DNA from: Parcubacteria group bacterium
Lineage (GTDB): Bacteria > Patescibacteriota > Minisyncoccia > Phycocordibacterales > UBA2163
Length of the DNA stretch: 14,377 bases
Assembly: GCA_016784285.1 (NCBI GenBank)
Contig: JADHUX010000006.1
Coordinates: 1-14,377 of the forward strand
Direction: 5' to 3'
A model generated the notes under the pieces. That model made no database searches. It saw only the letters and a program-made list of their open reading frames with translations, and was not told the origin of the DNA. The position numbers were made by a program, and so were the translations under genes. Position 1 is the first letter of the stretch. Each line of letters begins with the position of its first letter. Shown piece after piece: positions 5,948-11,980 of the stretch.

Positions 5948-7192
5948 ATGATACCTACAAAGATATTAACAAAATCAAACTCCGCAGATTTACTAAAAAA
6001 AGCAATGGGTATTGCATCATGTTATGGTTTTGACAATATCGATAAAGTATCTATACAAAAAAAACACTTTAATAATCTAAACAAAGAAAACGAAGCTAAT
6101 GCACCCATGTCAAAGAAATCTCCTATACGTACAGAAAAACCCAAAAATATAAAACAAAATATAAAAAACTACAGTGTTGATATAGCTAGTGACCAGATCC
6201 TTTCTACACTTAAAACTATAGTTGATAATGGACTTTTACCATACAAACACCCACTTCTAATACAGCAAAGCAATATAAACAAAAAACAAGACCACAAAAC
6301 ACTAAGCTTTGGTCTTGTGGCTGTAGGGATTAAGAAAAGCATTGCTGAAGCACTTATATTAAAAACAGCTACTGCAATCTTAGAAGATATCGGGATAAAC
6401 GACATTCAAATATCTATAAATAGTATGGGTGACAAAGATTCGTCTTCAAAGTTTGTAAGTGAACTAAATTCATACTTTAGAAAAAACATAAACTCTGTAC
6501 CCTCTCAAGTAAGACATACTCTAAAAAAAGACGTGTTTAAAGCATACAACCAACTTCATAAAGAATGTTGTTCAAATGAAGAAGATATCCCACAACCTAT
6601 TAAATTTTTATCAGACAACAATAGAAAACACTTGAGCGAGGTATTAGAGTACATGGAAATAGGAAACATGCCTTATGAAATAGACAACTTTCTTATTGGA
6701 AGCAATACTTGCTACTCACAAACACTGTTTGAAATACATAACGTTAATGAAGACAATGACATGCCTATACTTGCAAAAGGTGGTCGTTGTGATGAATTAG
6801 TAAAAAAGATGTTTAATATTGATGTTCCAACTGTAGGTATAGTATTTGAATTTGAGAAAAAGGGTATAAAAGAAAAAGAATTAAATACATTAAAGAGAGC
6901 TCGTAAACCAAAGGTATACTTCATACAGCTTGGCTCTGAAGCAAAAAGGCAAAGTCTCTCAATAATAGATACTTTACGAAAATCAAATATATACACTCAT
7001 CATTCACTAGACAATGACAAATTAAGCGAACAGCTCTCTTTTGCTCAATACCTCAAAGTACCTTATGCAATCATAATGGGTCATCGTGAAGCGCTTGATG
7101 GCACCGTAATAGTACGTGATATGAATACACAGTTTCAGCACACAGTCTTAGTAGATGATTTGTCACAATATCTAAAAGATATACATGTTTAG
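5948..7192 (+). CDS. HisRS-like protein lacking catalytic motifs
   Basis: The 414-aa protein matches the histidyl-tRNA synthetase plan without its active site. Recognisable parts are an N-terminal helix (LLKKAMGIASCYGFDN, 15-30), INSMGDKDSS (157-166, HisRS LNSLGDKE), PYEIDNFLIGSNTCYSQTLFE (242-262, where HisRS has the histidine-binding RGLDYY), GGRCDEL (278-284) and PTVGIVFEFEKKG (294-306, where motif 3 should carry an arginine). The TxE loop and the motif 2 FRxE segment cannot be found. Residues 321-412 resemble the anticodon-binding domain. A lysine-rich linker spans about 38-75. It is therefore probably not a tRNA ligase; HisZ-like or GCN2-like regulatory or tRNA-sensing roles are possible. 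I chose ATG 5948, after the lepB stop, because an upstream start at 5912 would overlap lepB. Confidence 0.75.
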   Translation: MIPTKILTKSNSADLLKKAMGIASCYGFDNIDKVSIQKKHFNNLNKENEANAPMSKKSPIRTEKPKNIKQNIKNYSVDIASDQILSTLKTIVDNGLLPYKHPLLIQQSNINKKQDHKTLSFGLVAVGIKKSIAEALILKTATAILEDIGINDIQISINSMGDKDSSSKFVSELNSYFRKNINSVPSQVRHTLKKDVFKAYNQLHKECCSNEEDIPQPIKFLSDNNRKHLSEVLEYMEIGNMPYEIDNFLIGSNTCYSQTLFEIHNVNEDNDMPILAKGGRCDELVKKMFNIDVPTVGIVFEFEKKGIKEKELNTLKRARKPKVYFIQLGSEAKRQSLSIIDTLRKSNIYTHHSLDNDKLSEQLSFAQYLKVPYAIIMGHREALDGTVIVRDMNTQFQHTVLVDDLSQYLKDIHV

Positions 7193-7199
7193 ATAAATA

Positions 7200-7228
7200 T
7201 TGTAAATCTACATATTATGTGGTATGTT
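7200..7228 (+). promoter_or_regulatory. rpsU promoter, predicted leaderless
   Basis: TTGTAA (7200-7205), 17-bp spacer, TATGTT (7223-7228) with upstream TGG (extended -10). The ATG at 7237 is 8 nt past the -10. There is no terminator between the HisRS-like gene and this promoter, so read-through is also possible. Confidence 0.7.
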
Positions 7229-7236
7229 TATTAACT

Positions 7237-7488
7237 ATGAGTATTAATGTTCAAGTAGAAAAAAACGACAAAGAAAACACAGCAGGCCTTCTGAGAAGGT
7301 TTACTAAGCGTGTACGTGGGTCTGGAATACTATCGCGAGTTCGTGGTATTAGATATTATGACAGACAAAAATCAACTTACGTAAAGAAGAAAAAGACTCT
7401 AAAAAGAATCAATAAGAAAGCCCAGCGAGACGAACAAATAAAACTTGGTAAAATAGTAGAGCAAACAGGTAGATATGGACGAAGATAA
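7237..7488 (+). CDS. rpsU: Ribosomal protein S21 (bS21)
   Basis: Small basic protein of the 30S platform, near the anti-Shine-Dalgarno end of 16S rRNA. The 83-aa protein has the family core INVQVEKNDKENTAGLLRRF followed by a very basic tail (YVKKKKTLKRINKKAQRDEQ). It is a little longer than the E. coli form (71 aa). I chose the ATG at 7237; a GTG at 7219 is in frame, but the -10 box overlaps that extension. ybeY follows after 3 nt, so the two are co-transcribed. S21 and YbeY both act around 16S rRNA 3'-end function, which fits the pairing. Confidence 0.92.
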   Translation: MSINVQVEKNDKENTAGLLRRFTKRVRGSGILSRVRGIRYYDRQKSTYVKKKKTLKRINKKAQRDEQIKLGKIVEQTGRYGRR

Positions 7489-7491
7489 ACA

Positions 7492-7875
7492 ATGAAAGAT
7501 AATAATTTCTCAATTTTAAATAAAACAAAAAGTAAGCCTCAAAGCTTGCTTTTTATTCGTATAAAAAACGACGTACTTGGTAAAAATTATGAACTTAGCC
7601 TTGTGTTTATAGGTAGCGCTAGATCTCAAACACTTAATAAAAAGTATCGTAAGAAAGATAGACCAACAAATATACTAACCTTCCCTTTGTCTAAGTCTGA
7701 AGGTGAGATATTTATAGCTCCTGAAGTAGCAAAACGTGATGCTAAAAAATTTGATATGAAAGAGGGCGATTTTATAACTTACCTCTTCATTCATGGACTA
7801 CTTCACTTAAAAGATTTCAAACATGGAGAAAAAATGGATAAAAAAGAAACAAAACTAAAGAAAAAGTATATATAA
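7492..7875 (+). CDS. ybeY: Endoribonuclease YbeY
   Basis: Zinc-dependent endoribonuclease involved in 16S rRNA maturation and ribosome quality control. The 127-aa protein has the conserved NILTFPLSKSEGEIFIAPEVA block (60-80) and the metal motif H-x3-H-x5-H as IHGLLHLKDFKHG (His101, His105, His111). It is shorter than the approximately 155-aa E. coli enzyme, and the usual GYDH before the last ligand reads DFKH. It starts 3 nt after rpsU, with no Shine-Dalgarno visible. ftsA follows 42 nt later with its own promoter. Confidence 0.92.
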   Translation: MKDNNFSILNKTKSKPQSLLFIRIKNDVLGKNYELSLVFIGSARSQTLNKKYRKKDRPTNILTFPLSKSEGEIFIAPEVAKRDAKKFDMKEGDFITYLFIHGLLHLKDFKHGEKMDKKETKLKKKYI

Positions 7876-7877
7876 AT

Positions 7878-7907
7878 TTGGGGGTTTTATAAGTTGTGTT
7901 GTATAAT
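7878..7907 (+). promoter_or_regulatory. ftsA promoter, near-leaderless
   Basis: A perfect TATAAT (7902-7907) with a weak -35 (TTGGGG, 7878-7883) at 18 bp. The ATG at 7918 is 10 nt past the -10, so the expected leader is about 4 nt with no Shine-Dalgarno. Confidence 0.7.
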
Positions 7908-7917
7908 AATTTTATAT

Positions 7918-9105
7918 ATGGCACGTAACATAACAACAGGGATAGATATAGGTACTCACCAAGTAAAAGTAATAGTGACTGAGTACGGTAAAAACGGAAA
8001 CGGCAATATGCCTAAGATAATAGGTACTGGTTTTTCGCAGTCCAAAGGCCTACGTCATGGTTATATAATTAACCAAAACGATACTGTAAGAAGTATAAGC
8101 ACAGCGGTTGCACAAGCAGAAAAGTCAGCCGGAATAAGAATCAAAAAAGCATTTATCTCTATAGGTGGTGTAGGACTAGAAGAAGTTCACTCGCGTGGTG
8201 GAGCTGTTATAGCAAGAGCAGACTCTGAAATAACAGATTTAGATATTGAAAAAGCTATAAAAGACAGCGAGAAAAAAGTCGCACAAAAGATAGCGAACCG
8301 CAAAATTCTCCATGAAGTCCCTCTTCAATACAAAATAGATGGACAAAAAGTTCTTGGTAAACCACAAGGTATGCGTGGCAGTAAACTTGAGCTAGACGTA
8401 CTTTTTATAACTTGTCTTGAACAGCATTTAAATGATCTCATATCTGCAGTAGAAGATGCAGGTATAGCAGTAGAAGATGTAATGGCTTCCCCTCTTGCTG
8501 GAAGTTTTGTTACATTAAGCCGAGCACAGAAGGTAGCGGGCTCTGTACTTGCAAACATAGGTGCAGAGACAGTTTCAATAGTAATATTTGAAAATAATAT
8601 ACCTGTATCACTTAAAGTCTTTTCAATCGGTGGTACAGATATAACAAACGATATAGCTCTTGGGCTCAAAATACCACTTGATCAAGCAGAACGAGTAAAA
8701 ACAGGGGCTCTCTCCGGTGCTGAGTTCCCACAGAAAAAACTAGACGAAATAGTTAGCGCAAGACTTTCTGATATATTTGAACTTATTGAGTCACACTTAA
8801 AGAAAATCGGTAAAGCAGGATTACTCCCTGCAGGGATAATAATCACTGGTGGTGGATCAGGTATAGCAACTATAGAAGACCTAGCACGAGCTGCACTCAA
8901 ACTTCCTTCAAAAACATCTTCAGGATTTACTAGTGGTAACAATGGGTCAGTAACTATACAAGGAAACGTACGCGACTCTTCATGGGCAGTTGCATATGGA
9001 CTTTGCATCTGGGGACTCTCTACTGACGAAGACGGAGTAGGAATAAAACTAGCAAAGCAAACTGGCGGAAGTATTGTCGGCTGGGTAAAGCAGTTTTTAC
9101 CTTAA
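7918..9105 (+). CDS. ftsA: Cell division protein FtsA
   Basis: Actin-like ATPase that tethers FtsZ filaments to the membrane. The 395-aa protein has the ATP-binding phosphate-1 loop TGIDIGTHQVKVIV near the N-terminus and an SHS2/1C domain containing AFISIGGVGLEEVHSRG. Phosphate-2 is seen as LANIGAETVSIVIFENN, with SIGGTDITNDIA after it, and the adenosine motif is IIITGGGSGI. The last residues (GSIVGWVKQFLP) form a short amphipathic segment, the expected membrane-targeting tail. I chose the ATG at 7918 because GIDIG begins shortly after and the TATAAT box lies just upstream; a TTG at 7894 in frame would lie over the promoter. ftsZ follows but as a separate transcription unit. Confidence 0.93.
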   Translation: MARNITTGIDIGTHQVKVIVTEYGKNGNGNMPKIIGTGFSQSKGLRHGYIINQNDTVRSISTAVAQAEKSAGIRIKKAFISIGGVGLEEVHSRGGAVIARADSEITDLDIEKAIKDSEKKVAQKIANRKILHEVPLQYKIDGQKVLGKPQGMRGSKLELDVLFITCLEQHLNDLISAVEDAGIAVEDVMASPLAGSFVTLSRAQKVAGSVLANIGAETVSIVIFENNIPVSLKVFSIGGTDITNDIALGLKIPLDQAERVKTGALSGAEFPQKKLDEIVSARLSDIFELIESHLKKIGKAGLLPAGIIITGGGSGIATIEDLARAALKLPSKTSSGFTSGNNGSVTIQGNVRDSSWAVAYGLCIWGLSTDEDGVGIKLAKQTGGSIVGWVKQFLP

Positions 9106-9106
9106 C

Positions 9107-9167
9107 GCTCCTCAAGGTCGCACCTCTTCCGTCATAAATTCCTCCTCGAGGAACGACTTTTTCCCGC
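9107..9167 (+). ncRNA. Structured element copy B, directly after ftsA
   Basis: Second copy of the repeated element, starting 1 nt after the ftsA stop. It keeps the core: GCTCCTCAAGGTCG and ACCTC on the 5' side, CGAGGAACGAC and TTTTTCCCGC on the 3' side. AAGGTC (9114-9119) pairs with GACTTT (9155-9160), CCTC (9123-9126) with GAGG (9148-9151). The outer stem is reduced to GC/GC because the next bases belong to the adjoining terminator. Placement suggests part of the ftsA 3' UTR. Confidence 0.6.
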
Positions 9168-9201
9168 AATAGCTCGGGAGCTCCGCTCCCGAGCTATTTT
9201 T
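9168..9201 (+). terminator. Terminator after ftsA
   Basis: Perfect 14-bp stem AATAGCTCGGGAGC (9168-9181) with 9185-9198, loop TCC, followed by T residues to 9201. It directly abuts element copy B, taking the bases that form the outer stem in the other copies. Confidence 0.9.
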
Positions 9202-9240
9202 GTGTAAAAACCATGACACAGCCGGCGATACTGTCAAAGT

Positions 9241-9269
9241 TCACAATACCCTTTCTATCTGATATGATG
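9241..9269 (+). promoter_or_regulatory. ftsZ promoter
   Basis: TTCACA (9241-9246), 17-bp spacer, TATGAT (9264-9269) with upstream TGA (extended -10). The leader to ATG 9302 is about 26 nt, AT-rich and without Shine-Dalgarno. It separates ftsZ from ftsA transcription. The leader shares the 12-mer CTAAATAAATAT with the trxB start region. Confidence 0.7.
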
Positions 9270-9301
9270 GGTTCAAATTAGCTAAATAAATATCAAAAAA
9301 T

Positions 9302-10504
9302 ATGAAACAAGTTAAACCTGATGTAGAATCTTTCGCAAGAATCCGAGTAATCGGAGTCGGAGGATCTGGAAATAACGCTATAAACCACATGATTAATTCT
9401 AAGGTTAAAGGTGTTGAATTCGTTTCTATAAATACAGATGCTCAAGATCTGCACCATTCATCTGCTAAAAAGAAGATCCATATAGGTAAAAACCTAACAC
9501 GAGGACTTGGAGCTGGTATGAATCCAGAGCTTGGAAGACGCGCAGCAGAAGAAACAAAAGAAGAAATACAAGAAGTCACAAAAGGTTCAGACATGGTATT
9601 TATCACTGGAGGTTTTGGGGGTGGTACTGGCACAGGTGCTGCACCTGTGATCGCAAACACAGCTCGCGAGTCAGGAGCACTTACAGTTGGTATCGTTACA
9701 AAACCATTTTCATTTGAAGGACAGCACAGAATGGAGCTTGCAGAAAAAGGACTTGAAGCTCTTAAGAAAGAAGTTGATGCACTTATTATAATTCCAAACG
9801 ACAGACTACTTGCAATCGTTGACAAAGATACAAGTGTTAAAAATGCATTTGGTATGTCAGACGACATACTACTTCAAGCAGTAGAAGGTATTTCAGATCT
9901 GATCACTACACCAGGTATTATCAATGTGGACTTCGCAGACATAAGAGCCGTTATGGAAAACGCAGGCTCAGCTCTTATGGGTATCGGTGTAGCAGGAGGA
10001 GAGAAACGAGCAGAAGAGGCAGCACGTATGGCTATCTCATCACCACTACTTGAGATATCTATCAACGGTGCTAAAGGAGTACTGTTTGCAGTAGCAGGTG
10101 GAGACGATCTAGGAATGCTTGAGATACAAGAAGCAGCTAAGGTTATCACAGAATCTATTGACCCACATGCAAAGGTAATCTTCGGAACTATTAAGGACGA
10201 TAGTATTAAGAAAAATGAAGTTAAAGTTACTGTTATTGCTACAGGTTTCCCTGACAATATCCTCCACAAGAGCCCAGCATTATTCCAATCTGGCAATGTG
10301 CATGAAGCTGACCAGAAAGTAAAAGATTTAGATGAAGACAAAGTACGTGGAAAGATATTTAATACAATCAAGACAGAACCCAAAAAAGAAGCTGCAGCTC
10401 CACAAACTCCAGACGAAGAAAATAAAAAGAAAGAAGATGATAGTGACGATGACGATGATTGGGGTGTAGTACCAGCATTTCTAAGGAGATCAAAGATTAA
10501 ATAA
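9302..10504 (+). CDS. ftsZ: Cell division protein FtsZ
   Basis: Tubulin-like GTPase that forms the division ring. The 400-aa protein has the N-terminal nucleotide motif VIGVGGSGNNAINHM, the tubulin signature GGGTGTG (residues 106-112) and the synergy loop NVDFADIRAVM (208-218), whose aspartates drive GTP hydrolysis in the next subunit. A linker rich in Lys, Glu and Pro leads to an acidic stretch (DDSDDDDDWG). The C-terminal peptide WGVVPAFLRR (387-396) is the docking site for FtsA and other partners. It is complete, with its own promoter and terminator. Confidence 0.97.
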   Translation: MKQVKPDVESFARIRVIGVGGSGNNAINHMINSKVKGVEFVSINTDAQDLHHSSAKKKIHIGKNLTRGLGAGMNPELGRRAAEETKEEIQEVTKGSDMVFITGGFGGGTGTGAAPVIANTARESGALTVGIVTKPFSFEGQHRMELAEKGLEALKKEVDALIIIPNDRLLAIVDKDTSVKNAFGMSDDILLQAVEGISDLITTPGIINVDFADIRAVMENAGSALMGIGVAGGEKRAEEAARMAISSPLLEISINGAKGVLFAVAGGDDLGMLEIQEAAKVITESIDPHAKVIFGTIKDDSIKKNEVKVTVIATGFPDNILHKSPALFQSGNVHEADQKVKDLDEDKVRGKIFNTIKTEPKKEAAAPQTPDEENKKKEDDSDDDDDWGVVPAFLRRSKIK

Positions 10505-10511
10505 CACGCAA

Positions 10512-10545
10512 AAAAAAAGAAACTGGAAAATCAGTTTCTTTTTTT
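10512..10545 (+). terminator. Terminator after ftsZ
   Basis: A 14-bp stem of seven A plus GAAACTG (10512-10525) pairs with CAGTTTC plus seven T (10532-10545), loop GAAAAT. It ends the ftsZ transcript just before element copy C. A TATACT follows at 10547-10552 with TGGAAA 17 bp upstream, a possible weak promoter inside the terminator. Confidence 0.9.
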
Positions 10546-10553
10546 GTATACTT

Positions 10554-10637
10554 AAATTATTGCTCCTCAAGGACGACCTATGTAGAAGGAGTTTCGCAAC
10601 TTCTACATCGAGGAAAGACCTTTTCCCGCAATAATTT
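10554..10637 (+). ncRNA. Structured element copy C, upstream of trxB
   Basis: Third and best-formed copy. The outer stem AAATTATTGC (10554-10563) pairs perfectly with GCAATAATTT (10628-10637). The core TCCTCAAGGACGACCT is followed by a 9-bp hairpin, ATGTAGAAG (10580-10588) with CTTCTACAT (10600-10608), then CGAGGAAAGACCTTTTCCCG. AAGGAC (10569-10574) pairs with GACCTT (10617-10622) with one A-A mismatch. It ends 23 nt before the trxB ATG. The outer stem differs completely in sequence from copy A but pairs equally well. Confidence 0.65.
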
Positions 10638-10643
10638 CTTATT

Positions 10644-10649
10644 CATAAT
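10644..10649 (+). promoter_or_regulatory. Possible trxB -10 box
   Basis: CATAAT ends 11 nt before the trxB ATG, the same spacing as other predicted leaderless genes here. A 17-bp spacer would place the -35 at TTTTCC in the 3' end of element C, which is a poor match, so this is tentative. Confidence 0.4.
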
Positions 10650-10660
10650 TCTAAATAAAT

Positions 10661-11584
10661 ATGTACGATTTAATCATAATAGGTGGTGGTCCTGCTGGAG
10701 TTGCTGCCGGAGTCTACGCTTCACGTAAAAGACTCAAGACTGCTGTCATAGCTTGCGAATTTGAAGGGCAAAGCGCCGTCTCAGAAGATGTCCAAAACTG
10801 GATAGGAACAGTCTCAATCCCTGGTAAAGAACTTGCAGAAAACATGAAGAAGCACCTAGAAGCTTATGCTGGAGATGTTGTAGATATCATAGAAGGAGAG
10901 AAAGTTAAAACTCTTTCAAAAGAAGATGACGAATTTGTGGCTGTTACTGAGAGCGGAAAAGAATATAAAAGTAAAAACGTACTTATAACATCTGGTGCAA
11001 ACAGAAGAAAGCTAGAAGTCCCCGGAGCAAAAGAATTTGACCACAAAGGACTTACTTACTGTGCATCTTGTGACGGACCTGTCTTCTCAGGACAAGATGT
11101 AGTAGTAATAGGTGGAGGTAATGCCGGCTTTGAAACCGCAGCGCAGCTTCTTGCTTATACTAAAAGTGTTACACTACTCTGCAGAAAACCAGTCTGTAAA
11201 GCTGATCCAGTAACTGTGAAGAAAGTATCTGCTCACCCCAATATGACAGTACTTACAGAATCTGATATTACAGAAGTAAAAGGAGATGGATTTGTAACAG
11301 GTATTTCATATAAAGATCTTAAGACAGGAGAGACAAAAGACATCCAAGCAAATGGAGTATTTGTAGAGATAGGCAATATACCAGCTACAGACTTTGCAAA
11401 AGATGTAGTAAAACTAGACGATTTTAACAGAATAATCACAGACCCTAAGAACCAACAAACCTCAACACCAGGCATCTGGGCAGCAGGCGACGTCACAGAC
11501 GAGCTCTACCACCAGAACAACATAGCCGCAGGAGACGCAGTAAAAGCCGTAGAGGACATCTATCAAGCGCACACAGCCCGGTAA
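10661..11584 (+). CDS. Thioredoxin reductase/AhpF-type flavin disulfide reductase
   Basis: FAD-dependent reductase passing electrons from NAD(P)H through a CxxC pair. The 307-aa protein has the FAD Rossmann motif IIIGGGPAGVAAGVYASRKR (6-25), the redox centre YCASCDGP (Cys134, Cys137), the second dinucleotide motif GGGNAG (151-156) and the FAD motif WAAGDV near the C-terminus. Several stretches look more like the C-terminal two-thirds of AhpF than classic TrxB: GGGNAGFETAAQLL, CKADPVTVKKV and TEVKGDGFVTG. The usual TrxB NADPH motif HRRDxFRA is replaced by LCRKPVCKAD, so cofactor preference is uncertain. The N-terminal AhpF glutaredoxin-like domain is absent, so a separate thioredoxin or glutaredoxin partner is expected. 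The last 120 nt are clearly more GC-rich than the rest. Confidence 0.9.
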   Translation: MYDLIIIGGGPAGVAAGVYASRKRLKTAVIACEFEGQSAVSEDVQNWIGTVSIPGKELAENMKKHLEAYAGDVVDIIEGEKVKTLSKEDDEFVAVTESGKEYKSKNVLITSGANRRKLEVPGAKEFDHKGLTYCASCDGPVFSGQDVVVIGGGNAGFETAAQLLAYTKSVTLLCRKPVCKADPVTVKKVSAHPNMTVLTESDITEVKGDGFVTGISYKDLKTGETKDIQANGVFVEIGNIPATDFAKDVVKLDDFNRIITDPKNQQTSTPGIWAAGDVTDELYHQNNIAAGDAVKAVEDIYQAHTAR

Positions 11585-11586
11585 AT

Positions 11587-11615
11587 AAAAGGCATCCTCA
11601 AGAGGATGCCTTTTT
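11587..11615. terminator. Bidirectional terminator, trxB / small membrane protein
   Basis: AAAAGGCATCCTC (11587-11599) pairs with 11602-11614 around AA, with T-runs on both strands. It overlaps the last codons and TGA stop of the convergent minus-strand gene. Confidence 0.9.
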
Positions 11616-11876
11616 GTTATATTTTATAAAAAGTAAATCAATAAAATCTAATAGAGGATTTATAAACATAATTACAAGTCCAATTAAAAAGATAGAAAAA
11701 CCATAAAATATACACGTACTATTTAACATACTTTTTGTAAAATCAAATGTATGTAAATTATCAAGAGCATATCCGTCTGTCCACACCATTGCGCCAAAGA
11801 AAACCACTAGAATACCACCGATAAAACGTGGGATCCTACACCACCTGCTGTCGCATACATCTTCTCTCTTCTTCAT
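11598..11876 (-). CDS. Small two-TM membrane protein, 92 aa
   Basis: I do not recognise this family. The ATG at 11876 has a clear Shine-Dalgarno (AAGGAG at 11886-11891, 9 nt upstream). The N-terminus is basic and has two cysteines (MKKREDVCDSRWCRIPRF). A first hydrophobic segment covers about residues 18-31 (FIGGILVVFFGAMVW), and a second about 54-76 (STCIFYGFSIFLIGLVIMFI). A hydrophobic stretch IDLLFIKYNKK ends the protein. Both termini are probably cytoplasmic. The stop codon is TGA and lies inside the terminator hairpin. It is a single-gene unit with a strong TTGACA promoter, an arrangement shared with the 1858-2265 gene. Confidence 0.82.
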   Translation of the reverse strand: MKKREDVCDSRWCRIPRFIGGILVVFFGAMVWTDGYALDNLHTFDFTKSMLNSTCIFYGFSIFLIGLVIMFINPLLDFIDLLFIKYNKKASS

Positions 11877-11919
11877 AAAGTACCTCTCCTTAATTTAATT
11901 AAAAAATTATTCTACCTAA

Positions 11920-11948
11920 AAGATATCGGTATTAAGTACTATTGTCAA
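11920..11948 (-). promoter_or_regulatory. Promoter of the small two-TM protein
   Basis: On the minus strand TTGACA (11943-11948), 17-bp spacer, TATCTT (11920-11925). The predicted leader is about 36-38 nt and carries AAGGAG. The -35 abuts the palindrome at 11948-11978. Confidence 0.78.
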
Positions 11949-11978
11949 TCCCCAGCAAGGACAGTCCTTGCTGGGGAT
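11948..11978. repeat. Strong hairpin after truB, abutting a -35 box
   Basis: Perfect 14-bp stem ATCCCCAGCAAGGA (11948-11961) with 11965-11978, loop CAG. It starts 2 nt after the truB stop and runs straight into TTGACA on the minus strand. No T-run follows, so it is either a U-less truB terminator or an operator. Confidence 0.8.
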
Positions 11979-11980
11979 AA

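Noticed and set aside
7219..7236. Upstream GTG start for rpsU and TTG (7894) start for ftsA
   Set aside because: Both extensions overlap strong -10 boxes and add residues not found in the families.
9442..9867. Long minus-strand reading frames within ftsZ (also 9874-10383)
   Set aside because: They lie opposite ftsZ, which has complete motifs, and show no start signals or recognisable domains. The Ser/Pro-rich composition is typical of antisense shadows.
11598..11600. TGA as a recoded sense codon (code 25 of Gracilibacteria and SR1)
   Set aside because: TGA ends the 92-aa gene inside a terminator hairpin, and the other genes read through normally with TAA or TAG stops, so the standard code fits.
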